Part shown: one piece after another, positions 1 to 7,293 of the stretch
Numbering within the stretch: the first letter of the stretch is position 1
Layout of the letters: each line of letters opens with the position of its first letter
Source: Anaerolineales bacterium
Lineage (GTDB): Bacteria; Chloroflexota; Anaerolineae; Anaerolineales; Anaerolineaceae
Length of the DNA: 17,387 nucleotides
NCBI GenBank assembly: GCA_020060485.1
Contig: JAGVAB010000176.1
Location: forward strand, 1 to 17,387
Direction of reading: 5' to 3'
The notes under the pieces: model-generated
What the model was told of the DNA's origin: nothing
The model's database searches: none
What the model saw: the letters and a program-made list of their open reading frames with translations, nothing else
Translations under genes and position numbers: made by a program

Positions 1-862
1 TTCGCAGTATGATTTAGCTCCGTGGATTGAAAGAGTCGAAAAATATTATACGTATGATCAGAATATATTTCAAAGTCCATTTATCCCATTATTAGTTAAA
101 TTAAAGAGTGAAGATGTTTTTTCTGCTTACCTAGAAGCGGAAGAAGGTTATGATTTAATAAGATCAGCATTTAATTGGTCTTTTAACGGCAGAAGAATGG
201 AGTATCGATATGAGACAGGAAGATCAACTCCAATAAATAAAATTCCTCCAGCCCCAACATTTGGTGTTTTTGATGAGAATAATAACTTTGACAAATTGTG
301 GTTTACAACATTCCCTTCAAGAGATTATAAGAAAGTGGATTTGGATCAAACAAGATTATCTCTTGCAGAAAATTTACTGAAATATTTTAATAAGCAAAGC
401 GAAACCTCTGTTAAGAAATTGATCGTTAAAGCTTTCAGACAACATTGTATTGCTTTGGATAATGAGAATTGGCCTTATTGTTATTTGAGTTTGTGGCAAA
501 TCCTTGAATTAATGGCTTTTGGGCCTGGTGAGGGGAATTATAGTCACAAGGATGTGGAAAAGAGGATACGAACGTTGTTGAAATCCAATGATCAATTCTT
601 GGATGATCTATTACGGTATTTGTATAGCCAAAGGAATCGGTTGGTTCACCTTGGTAATTTTAGTGATAAGGGGAATGAAGATGTTCAATTGCTAAAAATG
701 GTCGTTGAAAATTCATTGCTTACATTGATGAGTATAGAAAGATTTTGTCCAACTTGGGAAAAACTAGATATTTACTATCAAAACGCAAATTCAGATGTGA
801 GTATTATTAAGAAAAGAATGGCAGTTCTATCCAAAATTGAGAAAAGAAAAACCGCCCACTGA
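1..862 (+). CDS. HEPN-domain protein (Apea-like), 5' end missing
   Basis: The reading frame is open from base 2 to the TGA at 860-862, so the gene begins upstream of the window and 286 residues are visible; the ATG at 197 is internal. The C-terminal third resembles a HEPN domain: a helix with LWQILE, a second helix rich in R/K, then SQRNRLVHLG. The last segment contains R-N-R-L-V-H, the R-x4-H signature of HEPN ribonucleases, at about visible residues 211-216. HEPN proteins of this type (Apea-like) are often RNases in toxin or phage-defence systems; that role here is inference. The gene is strikingly AT-rich with AAA/ATT/TTA codons, unlike every other gene in the window, which suggests horizontal acquisition. 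No partner gene is visible because the upstream side is cut off. The N-terminal part is not recognised. Confidence 0.7.
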   Translation, partial: SQYDLAPWIERVEKYYTYDQNIFQSPFIPLLVKLKSEDVFSAYLEAEEGYDLIRSAFNWSFNGRRMEYRYETGRSTPINKIPPAPTFGVFDENNNFDKLWFTTFPSRDYKKVDLDQTRLSLAENLLKYFNKQSETSVKKLIVKAFRQHCIALDNENWPYCYLSLWQILELMAFGPGEGNYSHKDVEKRIRTLLKSNDQFLDDLLRYLYSQRNRLVHLGNFSDKGNEDVQLLKMVVENSLLTLMSIERFCPTWEKLDIYYQNANSDVSIIKKRMAVLSKIEKRKTAH

Positions 863-883
863 GCTTGTCGAAGTGAGCGGTTT
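849..883. terminator. Hairpin terminator shared by the convergent HEPN gene and nth
   Basis: A stem of about 12 bp (849-860 with 872-883, one C/A mismatch) encloses an 11-nt loop. The stop codon of the HEPN gene lies at the loop edge (860-862). On the minus strand the stem is followed by a T-rich run (complement of 838-848), as expected for intrinsic termination of nth. On the plus strand only TTT follows. The loop and stem contain the sequence CTGAGCTTGTCGAAG, which I recognise as a recurrent palindromic repeat core in many bacterial genomes, so this may be a repeat reused as a terminator. Confidence 0.65.
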
Positions 884-903
884 AGAATACAAAGTGGGAA
901 AAT

Positions 904-1581
904 CTATTCCTTCTTCTCAGCATACGGGCATACACCGCGCAGGGGGCAGGCGGGACATTCTGGTTTGCGGGCGTGGCAGATCTCGCGCCCCAGGCGGATG
1001 ATGTTCAAGTGGGCGGTGCCATAGGTCTCGGGCGGGAAGAGGGACGCCAGATGGGGGTGGGCTTCTTCCACGCTCATTTTGTCCGGGCGCAGGCCGAGCC
1101 GCCCGCTGACCCGGTAAACGTGGGTATCCACCGGAAAGCCGGGCAGGCCCAGCGAGAACTGCATGACGATGGCCGCGGTTTTGGGGCCGACGCCCTTGAA
1201 TTTGAGCAGCCAGGCACGCACTTCTTCTGCCGGCCAGTCTTTCAGGAAGTCAAGATCGAGGCTGCCGCGCTCGGCTGTGATCTGGCGCAGCACATTTTGC
1301 AGGCGCGGGCCTTTCTGGTTGGCCAACCCGGCGATGCGCACGGCCTTGACCACTTCGGTGGTGGGGGCGTCGCGCACTTCCTCCCAGGTGGGAAAGCGTT
1401 CCCGCAGGCTGTCGAAGGCTTTGTCCCGGTTGACATCATTGGTGTTTTGCGAAAGAATGGTCGAGATCAGTTCATCCACTGCCGGCAGGGGGTGACGCCA
1501 TTCCGGTTCCCCGTAAAAACATAACAGGCGCTGGTGAACTTCTTTGGCAAGCTGGCGCAGGGTTTTCAGTTCATTGCTCAT
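904..1581 (-). CDS. nth: Endonuclease III (base-excision DNA glycosylase/AP lyase)
   Basis: This 225-residue protein has the usual length and layout of Nth. It removes oxidised pyrimidines from DNA and cleaves the abasic strand. The helix-hairpin-helix motif is at residues about 126-136 (FKGVGPKTA), with the catalytic lysine at K134 and the catalytic aspartate at D152 (PVDTHVYR); the 18-residue spacing matches E. coli K120/D138. The C-terminal [4Fe-4S] motif is complete: C202-x6-C209-x2-C212-x5-C218. The ATG lies 2 nt after the asparaginase stop, and a GGGGGA ribosome-binding site sits inside the asparaginase tail, so the two genes are almost certainly translationally linked. It is the last gene before the hairpin at 849-883. 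Close relatives in the same superfamily exist, but the lysine and cluster favour Nth over MutY. Confidence 0.93.
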   Translation of the reverse strand: MSNELKTLRQLAKEVHQRLLCFYGEPEWRHPLPAVDELISTILSQNTNDVNRDKAFDSLRERFPTWEEVRDAPTTEVVKAVRIAGLANQKGPRLQNVLRQITAERGSLDLDFLKDWPAEEVRAWLLKFKGVGPKTAAIVMQFSLGLPGFPVDTHVYRVSGRLGLRPDKMSVEEAHPHLASLFPPETYGTAHLNIIRLGREICHARKPECPACPLRGVCPYAEKKE

Positions 1582-1583
1582 GT

Positions 1584-2645
1584 TTATCCCCCGGCAGTGT
1601 GCATGTTGAGTTGAAAACAGGGGCGCAATTGGCCCACGTCCAGCTTGCGCCAGTTGCGCACCGGGCGGATATCGAAGGGGGTCAGTGCCTCTTGCTGGAC
1701 GGTGGTGAAGGGCACGCCCAACTGGCGCAGTATTTCGAGGATCACCACCGGCCGCGCCCGGTCGGTGAGATCGCCATCGGCGATCTTGAGGGTGATGCCC
1801 AGGGCGGGGCTGTCCGGCCCCAGCAGGCCGGGCATCAGGCCCACGGCCTGATAGCCCTCAGCGCCAACCTTGGTGATGATTTTGCCTTCAAAGGCAGCCA
1901 TCAGGGCAGTATCAAATCTTCCCTGCCCGGCCACCATATCCGGGTGGGCAGGCATGGCTTGCGCAATGTGGCGCAAAGCAGCCGCCCGCGCTTCGGGCAG
2001 ACCGGCGGGGTCGCACAAGCGGGCGAAGGCCAGGGCTGCGTTGTGCAGGGGAACGGCAAACACCGGCGCAGAGCAGCCATCAGTACCCAGCACAATATCT
2101 TCTACGGGCATGTCCATCATTTCGGCCACAGTTTGCAGGATCATTTTTTGCAGGGGGTGGTCGGGATGAATATAATCTTCCTTTGGCATTTGATGCAGGC
2201 GCGTGGCGGCCAGCATACCGGTGTGTTTGCCAGAGCAGTTATGGTGCAGGCTGGTGGGCGCTTCGCCGCGCCGCAGCAGGGCGGCAGCGCTGGCTGCATC
2301 CATGGGGGCATGCGTGCCGCACAGCAGATCCTGCGGGCCAACGCCGATTTTGGCTTGCAAAGCTTCAAGCACAGCCACATGTTTTTCGGTGCCGCTGTGC
2401 GAGGCGCAGATCAGGGCAATTTCCTGGTTGCTGAGCTGGAAGGCTTCTGCGCCGCCGTGTTCGATCAGCGGCAGCGCCTGAAAGGGTTTGGATGAGGAAC
2501 GCAGGAAAGTCACCAGGTTGGGGTCGCCCAGGCTGGCAACCAGCCGGTTTTGCGGATCGACGACCGCTGCCGCCCCGACGTGGATGGATTCGACAAGCGG
2601 GCCGCGGGTGGCTTCCACCAGAGGGATGAGTTGGGAATAGCGCAT
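1584..2645 (-). CDS. L-asparaginase, Rhizobium etli type (Asparaginase_II family)
   Basis: This 353-residue protein belongs to the family of R. etli ReAV, which hydrolyses L-asparagine to aspartate and ammonia and is unrelated in sequence to E. coli AnsA/AnsB. The two Ser-Lys motifs are present: S50-x2-K53 in RSSSKP, and S82 in CASHSG with a lysine in the ITKVGAEG segment (K259). The metal-binding residues C137, K140 (NCSGKH) and C191 (DGCSAP) keep the exact spacing known from ReAV (135/138/189). There is no signal peptide, so it should act in the cytoplasm. The ATG at 2643-2645 is preceded by GAAGGT. Transcription probably starts at the promoter at 2668-2694; nth follows 2 nt downstream. There is no nearby asparagine transporter to show whether it serves catabolism. 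Confidence 0.9.
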   Translation of the reverse strand: MRYSQLIPLVEATRGPLVESIHVGAAAVVDPQNRLVASLGDPNLVTFLRSSSKPFQALPLIEHGGAEAFQLSNQEIALICASHSGTEKHVAVLEALQAKIGVGPQDLLCGTHAPMDAASAAALLRRGEAPTSLHHNCSGKHTGMLAATRLHQMPKEDYIHPDHPLQKMILQTVAEMMDMPVEDIVLGTDGCSAPVFAVPLHNAALAFARLCDPAGLPEARAAALRHIAQAMPAHPDMVAGQGRFDTALMAAFEGKIITKVGAEGYQAVGLMPGLLGPDSPALGITLKIADGDLTDRARPVVILEILRQLGVPFTTVQQEALTPFDIRPVRNWRKLDVGQLRPCFQLNMHTAGG

Positions 2646-2667
2646 GGCACCTTCTTTTTTTTGAGGG

Positions 2668-2673
2668 ATTATA
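2668..2673 (-). promoter_or_regulatory. Extended -10 promoter of asparaginase-nth
   Basis: The minus strand reads TGATATAAT, a consensus -10 with the extended TGn element, 22 nt before the asparaginase ATG. No -35 match is found at the right distance; that region is instead occupied by the palindrome at 2679-2694. Confidence 0.55.
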
Positions 2674-2678
2674 TCATC

Positions 2679-2694
2679 ACCTGCCGCGGCAGGT
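2679..2694. promoter_or_regulatory. 16-bp perfect palindrome, candidate operator
   Basis: ACCTGCCGCGGCAGGT is a perfect 16-bp palindrome ending 5 bp upstream of the -10 box of the asparaginase promoter, in the spacer/-35 zone. This is where a dimeric repressor or activator would bind. It has no T-run and only a tiny possible loop, so it is a poor terminator for the preceding GNAT gene. Confidence 0.5.
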
Positions 2695-2716
2695 CTGCTT
2701 CCTGGACGTGTGCGGG

Positions 2717-3253
2717 TCAGGTCTGGTCAGACGAAATCAGGTCAATCCAGTAGCGGCGTACGGGCACCGGTTTTTCGGGAATGAAGATGATGTTTTCCAG
2801 TTGCCCGCCATTGGCCTCAATGATGCGGGCCGAGGCGCGGTTGTCAGCATCGCAGGTGATGAGTACCCGTTCCCAGCCCCACTGGCGCAGCTTGTCCAGG
2901 GTCAGGGCCAGTTGCTGTCTGCCGTAACCCTGGCCGCGATAGGAAGGGCGCACTTCATAACCAATATGGCCGCCTTCCTGTTCCAGCCAGGGGGTCAAAC
3001 CGTGACGGATGCGGATCACACCGACCACCTCGTTTTCCACCACGCTCCAGAACGTGGATTGCGGTACATAGTCTTGCGGCAGGTCAATGCCGGCGGCATC
3101 CAGACCCAGGCGATGGATATACCCTGTAAAATCATTGTGTAATTGCGGCAAGAGGGCGGCATAACGAAATTCGCCGTTGGCCTGGTATTCTTCCGCCATT
3201 GCCAGAAAGGATTCCTTCAAGGAAGGGGTGGGTTCGATCAGTTGTAAGTCCAT
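2717..3253 (-). CDS. GNAT-family N-acetyltransferase
   Basis: The protein is 178 residues from the ATG at 3253; a GTG one codon upstream is also possible. It shows the GNAT core: a beta strand (GGHIGYEVRPSYRGQGYG) leading into the acetyl-CoA pyrophosphate loop R/Q-x-x-G-x-G/A, seen as RGQGYG at about residues 106-111. A helix follows (LALTLDKLRQWG), then VLITCDADNRASARIIEANGG, the usual C-terminal half where the tail of acetyl-CoA and the substrate meet. The layout resembles the predicted acetyltransferases of COG3981. The substrate is unknown. It lies 34 nt downstream of a second, unrelated-looking GNAT gene; the two share only the fold. The stop is followed by the palindrome-containing asparaginase promoter. 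Confidence 0.85.
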   Translation of the reverse strand: MDLQLIEPTPSLKESFLAMAEEYQANGEFRYAALLPQLHNDFTGYIHRLGLDAAGIDLPQDYVPQSTFWSVVENEVVGVIRIRHGLTPWLEQEGGHIGYEVRPSYRGQGYGRQQLALTLDKLRQWGWERVLITCDADNRASARIIEANGGQLENIIFIPEKPVPVRRYWIDLISSDQT

Positions 3254-3273
3254 CACAAGCCAGCTTTATGGAT

Positions 3274-3288
3274 AGTGGCAAGGCCACT
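3274..3288. other. Small intergenic stem-loop between the two GNAT genes
   Basis: AGTGGC-AAG-GCCACT forms a perfect 6-bp stem with a 3-nt loop, touching the stop codon of the upstream GNAT gene on the minus strand. There is no T-run, so it is more likely an mRNA-processing or attenuation hairpin than a terminator, or chance. Confidence 0.3.
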
Positions 3289-3725
3289 CATTGCAGATCA
3301 AGCGACAAGTACATGGCCGCTTCATGACCGCTATTGCTGTAATAACGGTCATTGTATCCACAGATTCGAAAACCGTTCTTCAGGTATAAATGCAGAGCCG
3401 GGTTGAGCGAGGGCGCTTCGGCCAGCAGGCAACGGTGAGGGGTGGTACGGGCCATACTGATCAGGTGTTGCAGCAGACGGGTGGCAATGCCCTGATGGCG
3501 GTAGACCGGCAGCACAAAGATGTCGATCAGGCTGGCGGTGTTGTTCCAGTCATGGTATTCCAGGCCGCTGAAGGCGATGATCTCGCCGCGTTCCTCAACC
3601 ACAACCATTTCCGAATAGGATGAGGTGATCAACGACAGGAAATCCCGCCCGGCCTCATAGAAATAGGTCTGGTTGAGGGCGTCGATCAGCGCAGCGTCTT
3701 CAGGCAGGGCTTTGCGAATATTCAT
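3288..3725 (-). CDS. GNAT-family N-acetyltransferase
   Basis: This short acetyltransferase has 145 residues from the ATG at 3723-3725. The acetyl-CoA loop is VLPVYRHQGIATRLLQHL, with the Q/R-x-x-G-x-A signature at RHQGIA (about residues 76-81). The C-terminal helix LNPALHLYLKNGF with the following strand is the typical RimI-like ending. Substrate is unknown; small stand-alone GNATs acetylate protein N-termini, amines or amino acids. The start codon overlaps the stop of the DNA methyltransferase gene by one base (TGATG), with GGAAGA a few bases upstream, so translation is probably coupled. An in-frame TTG one codon upstream is a less likely start. Confidence 0.85.
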   Translation of the reverse strand: MNIRKALPEDAALIDALNQTYFYEAGRDFLSLITSSYSEMVVVEERGEIIAFSGLEYHDWNNTASLIDIFVLPVYRHQGIATRLLQHLISMARTTPHRCLLAEAPSLNPALHLYLKNGFRICGYNDRYYSNSGHEAAMYLSLDLQ

Positions 3726-4621
3726 CAATCTTCCATGCCCTTGCGGGCTTCGTCCACCCGTTGCCGGGCTAACTGACAGTATTCCGGCGCGATTTCAAAG
3801 CCAACATAGCGGCGCTGGTTTTGCACTGCCGCCACGCAGGTGGTGCCCGAACCGAGGAAAGGATCCAGGATCACATCATCCACGTAGGAAAACAGACGAA
3901 TGACCCTTCCGGCCAGTTCCACCGGGAAGGGCGCCGGGTGGCCGACACGCCGCGCCGATTCGGGGGTGATCTCCCAGGTGGAGAGGGTGGCAGCCATGAA
4001 CTCGTCGCCCTGGATGTCGGATTGGCCGCGGTCGGGGCGCGAAAAGCTCTGCTTGGCGAACACCAGCAGGTATTCGTGCAGGTCACGCAGGCGCGGAGAT
4101 TTGGCACTGCGCCAGCTTCCCCATGCGCAGCTGCCGTTGGCGCCGCGCGCTTTTTGCCAGATGATCTCGCCCATGGGCAGAAAGCCGATCTGCATGTGCA
4201 CATCGTAAAAGAATGCGTGCAGGGGGATGTAGGGTTTGCGGCCCAGGTTGGCAACGTTGATCACATAGCGCCCGCCGGGCAGCAGCACGCGGTAGACTTC
4301 TTCTCCCACCCTGCGGATCAGTTCCAGGTAGTCCGGCAGGTTAAGGTTGTCGTCATATTCCTTGCCCACATTATAGGGTGGTGAGGTAAAGGCCAGCGCA
4401 ATGCGGCCGCCTGGCAGGCAGGCCATATCCTCGGCGCTCTGGCAGTAGATGCGGTCCAGCCAATTATCAGCGGGGCCATCCAGCGGGGCAGGGTCGGCAG
4501 GCACAGTTTCTTCCTGGGGCAGGTTTTCCTGGTACAGGCTGCGCGCGTAAAAGGCGCTGGCATCATGGGATTCATGCCGGCCTGTACCAAAGGAAGAGGT
4601 TTGTGTTTTGCGGTTGTTCAT
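3725..4621 (-). CDS. Solitary DNA methyltransferase, SPPY type (N4-cytosine or N6-adenine)
   Basis: The 298-residue protein transfers methyl from S-adenosylmethionine to an exocyclic amino group in DNA. Catalytic motif IV is TSPPY at residues 79-83, before the AdoMet-binding motif DPFLGSGTT at 253-261. This beta-type circular order is common in MTases such as HinfI/CcrM. The S-P-P-Y form is typical of N4-cytosine enzymes, but N6-adenine cannot be excluded. The segment NGSCAWGSW (162-170) and HPAPFP (228-233) are also characteristic of this group. The N-terminal 50 residues are polar and probably disordered. No restriction endonuclease gene is adjacent, so it is a solitary enzyme, possibly regulatory. 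It follows the MBL gene by 38 nt and overlaps the next GNAT by one base. The ribosome-binding site is weak. Confidence 0.88.
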   Translation of the reverse strand: MNNRKTQTSSFGTGRHESHDASAFYARSLYQENLPQEETVPADPAPLDGPADNWLDRIYCQSAEDMACLPGGRIALAFTSPPYNVGKEYDDNLNLPDYLELIRRVGEEVYRVLLPGGRYVINVANLGRKPYIPLHAFFYDVHMQIGFLPMGEIIWQKARGANGSCAWGSWRSAKSPRLRDLHEYLLVFAKQSFSRPDRGQSDIQGDEFMAATLSTWEITPESARRVGHPAPFPVELAGRVIRLFSYVDDVILDPFLGSGTTCVAAVQNQRRYVGFEIAPEYCQLARQRVDEARKGMED

Positions 4622-4659
4622 GGTTTCTGCCTGGCTGATGAAGCCAAATGGGCTGCCGG

Positions 4660-5526
4660 TCAGCTTTCTTCGCCGGGGTTGCCGCTGCTGGGCGGGAAGA
4701 ACCTGGCGGAATAGTAGTGGTAAAGGCCGTATTGCAGCCGCTGCTGGTAGAGTAACTCGCTTTTTTTGGGGACATCGAAGTCGCTCATCAGGCTCTCGAT
4801 CAGGCTTTCGGTCTTTTCGGCAGGGGCTTCCTTGCGTACCAGTTTTTCCAGGCCGCGCTCCACTTTGCGCAAGAATTGCTTAAGGGAAGAGATGTGCTCC
4901 TGCCGCACCAGCCCTTGCCGCCCACTGACCAGCAGAAAATCCTGGTAGCGTTTGCTGCCCAGCAAGTCCAGTTGTCCCAGCCAGCGGGGGATATCGGCAT
5001 CTTCGAGGAAGGGCGGCTGGTCGGCCACAATGGTATCGCCTACAAAGATGACCTTTTGCTCGGGGAAGATGGCCCAGATGGCGCCCTGGGCCGGGCCGGG
5101 ATGGGATTCGAGGATCATCGGCGAATCATCCCAGTAGACCAGCATCTGTTCGGTGAAGGTGATTTCGGGCGGCGACCAGCGCACATTTCCCAGGCGGGGA
5201 TGATTTTCCCAATCCGCTCCGGTGCCGGACAGATAGCCCTTGAAATTCACCGGCCGGTTGCGGAATGCCTCGGCGGTCTGTTCACTGGCCACCACGGTGC
5301 AGTCCATGCCGCGGCCGCCCAAAGTGCGGTCGGGGTGGGCATCCAGATAGATCAGCAGCCGGTCGATCCCTCCGCCGAGGTTGAGCAGGGCCGCGCGCCA
5401 GGAACGGATGTCTTCGGTCTGGGAGGGGGCATCGATCAAGAGCAGGCCGTGCGGCCAGTTGATGGCACCAAGAGTCACACCTTGAAAACCGGTTTCGATA
5501 TGGATGCTGGGTGCAATCTCTTTCAT
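4660..5526 (-). CDS. Metallo-beta-lactamase-fold protein with degenerate metal site
   Basis: The start is the ATG at 5524-5526, because AGGAGA lies 3-8 nt upstream; this gives 288 residues. The fold is recognisable: an N-terminal strand with GLLLIDAP (27-34), a [15 protein letters not shown] segment in the position of the HxHxDH motif, H142 in [19 protein letters not shown], and FVGDT with D164. The main motif reads D62-x-H64-x-D66-R67, so two of the four classical ligands (first and last His) are replaced by Asp and Arg. The enzyme may bind one metal, bind two with altered ligands, or be inactive. The C-terminal ~100 residues are mostly charged helix and not recognised. It follows the histidine kinase gene by 33 nt and precedes the methyltransferase gene by 38 nt. 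The substrate is unknown. Confidence 0.75.
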   Translation of the reverse strand: MKEIAPSIHIETGFQGVTLGAINWPHGLLLIDAPSQTEDIRSWRAALLNLGGGIDRLLIYLDAHPDRTLGGRGMDCTVVASEQTAEAFRNRPVNFKGYLSGTGADWENHPRLGNVRWSPPEITFTEQMLVYWDDSPMILESHPGPAQGAIWAIFPEQKVIFVGDTIVADQPPFLEDADIPRWLGQLDLLGSKRYQDFLLVSGRQGLVRQEHISSLKQFLRKVERGLEKLVRKEAPAEKTESLIESLMSDFDVPKKSELLYQQRLQYGLYHYYSARFFPPSSGNPGEES

Positions 5527-5559
5527 GGTATCTCCTCGCAAAGGAATGGAACTGGTTGG

Positions 5560-7128
5560 TTATTCGGTCTGGACGGGTAGAGAGAAGGTAAACCGGCTGC
5601 CCTGGCCTTCCTGGCTCTCGACCCATATCTTTCCGCCGTGTGCCTGTACGGCCAGTTTGCAAAACGCCAACCCCAGGCCAACGCCTTTGGGCAGGCCAGG
5701 TTTGGAAATGCTGGTGAACTTGTCGAAGATGGTCTGGCGTGCTTCCTGGGGGATGCCGGAACCGGTGTCCTGCACCCAGAAGAGCAGCTCTCCGGGGGCT
5801 GTCAGGTTGACTCCGGCGGTGATCCCCATTTCTGCGGGCGTGAATTTGCTGGCATTGTCCAGCAGGTTGATCAACACCCGCCGGATCATGTCCACATCCA
5901 CTTTGATCTGCGGAATGGTCTGCGGCAAGTCCAGATGCAGCTCTTGCTCCTTGTGGTCAAAAACGGGCTGCATGGCTTTGATGGCTTCTTGCAGCAGTTC
6001 TTTGGGCTGCACCAGGCTGGGATTGGTGATCGGCTGACCGCTTTCGAGGCGGTTGATGTCCAGCAGGGAACTGATCATGCGCTGCATGCGCTCGGTGGAA
6101 CGTTTGGCGATGGAAAGTATGGGCTCCAGCATCGGGTTGCATTCACTGGAAACAATGGCGGGCAGCATTTCCAGGCTGGAAATGATATTGGAAAGCGGCG
6201 AGCGCAGATCATGATAGATCATGGAGGTCAGATCATTGCGCAGGGTCTCCAAGGTTTTGCGCTGGCTGATATTCTCCACGATCCATTGCAGGTTTTCATG
6301 GCCGCTGATGGTCACACGGCGCACATGCATTTCCACCGGCAGGCTGTCGCCTTCCAGGGGATAGAGCTGTGATTCATAGGTAACCACCCGGTCGTGTTGC
6401 ACATTGGTCATTTCTTTACCAAGTTGTTGTTCATCAACTTTGTGCAGTTCAGTGATATTGTGGCGGGTCAGGTTTTGCAGAGGAGCGCCCAGATAACGGA
6501 TTGCCAGACGGTTGGCTTCGAGGATCATGCCCTGGTGGTCGGTGATGATGATGGGGGTCAGGTTATCTTCGAAGAGTTCGTAATAGCGGTGGGTGGTGGC
6601 CTGCAGAGAGTTGTACAATCGGGCGTTGAAGATGGCGATGCAGGCCTGGGCAGCAATGGTTTGCAGCAGGATTATCTGCGCTTCGTTGAAAAAGCCGATC
6701 TCGGGATGCACCAGGGTCAATACGCCGATCAGATCGGTTTGCACCATCAGGGGGATGCAGATGGCCGACTTGGGGCCGGTGCGTCGTTTATCATCATCGG
6801 GGCGGCGCAGCCAACGCTCGTCTTCGGCGGTATTGGCAATCAACACAGGCTGCCGGTTTTGTACCACCCAGCCTGCCAGACCCTGGTCGAGGGTGGCCTG
6901 AAGCTGTTCGGCCTTGTGAGGGTCAAGTTGTCCATTGTAAACAATGGCGCCATCCACCGGCTTCTGGTTCTCGTCCAGTACGATCAGGCTGCCGCGCTCT
7001 GCACCGACGTTCTCAGTGGATAAAAACAGCACCCGGCTGAGAACGTTGTGCAGATCCAACGACGAAGTCAGTTCACGGCTGATATTATAAAGCAGCTCAA
7101 GTGAGGCCTGAGATGAGTCTGTGGCCAT
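5560..7128 (-). CDS. Cytoplasmic sensor histidine kinase (GAF-PAS-HisKA-HATPase)
   Basis: This 522-residue kinase has no transmembrane segment or signal peptide, so it should sense an internal signal. Domains in order: GAF (about 17-170, with IPLMVQTDLIGVLTLV), PAS (about 178-290, FEDNLTPIIITDHQGMILEAN), HisKA dimerisation domain with phospho-acceptor H306 (MIYHDLRSPLSN), and HATPase_c (about 405-520). The ATPase N box has N421 and N425, G1 is DTGSGIP (454-460) and G2 is GVGLGLA (482-488), so catalysis should be intact. No response regulator is encoded in the window, which makes it an orphan kinase by position. It is probably the first gene of the cluster running down to nth, driven by the promoter at 7231-7258. 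The ATG has only a weak ribosome-binding site (GGGATCGG). Confidence 0.92.
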   Translation of the reverse strand: MATDSSQASLELLYNISRELTSSLDLHNVLSRVLFLSTENVGAERGSLIVLDENQKPVDGAIVYNGQLDPHKAEQLQATLDQGLAGWVVQNRQPVLIANTAEDERWLRRPDDDKRRTGPKSAICIPLMVQTDLIGVLTLVHPEIGFFNEAQIILLQTIAAQACIAIFNARLYNSLQATTHRYYELFEDNLTPIIITDHQGMILEANRLAIRYLGAPLQNLTRHNITELHKVDEQQLGKEMTNVQHDRVVTYESQLYPLEGDSLPVEMHVRRVTISGHENLQWIVENISQRKTLETLRNDLTSMIYHDLRSPLSNIISSLEMLPAIVSSECNPMLEPILSIAKRSTERMQRMISSLLDINRLESGQPITNPSLVQPKELLQEAIKAMQPVFDHKEQELHLDLPQTIPQIKVDVDMIRRVLINLLDNASKFTPAEMGITAGVNLTAPGELLFWVQDTGSGIPQEARQTIFDKFTSISKPGLPKGVGLGLAFCKLAVQAHGGKIWVESQEGQGSRFTFSLPVQTE

Positions 7129-7230
7129 GTTTCCGATCCCTGCCCGAAAGTTTCTGGTGGTTAATCTGTTTGTTGCAGGGCTGGTTCACCTGGCAAACAA
7201 GCCGGAAAACGCACCCTGTTTGATAAAAAC

Positions 7231-7258
7231 AGTATAGCATAAAGTCATTTTTTGGCAC
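7231..7258 (-). promoter_or_regulatory. Promoter upstream of the histidine kinase cluster
   Basis: On the minus strand GTGCCA (7253-7258), a 16-nt spacer and TGCTATACT, an extended -10 (TATACT at 7231-7236), precede the kinase ATG by about 100 nt. The upstream radical SAM gene ends at 7294 and is followed only by a T-rich stretch, so some read-through is possible. Confidence 0.5.
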
Positions 7259-7293
7259 GTTTGCAATGAAAAAAAGACGAAAAGAGACGCCAT

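Noticed and set aside
1599..2495. A 298-codon plus-strand frame over the asparaginase gene
   Set aside because: It is an antisense shadow: the minus-strand gene has every catalytic and metal-binding residue of its family.
3725..5526. A restriction-modification system
   Set aside because: The neighbours of the methyltransferase are an MBL-fold protein and a GNAT acetyltransferase. Neither shows a nuclease motif typical of restriction enzymes.
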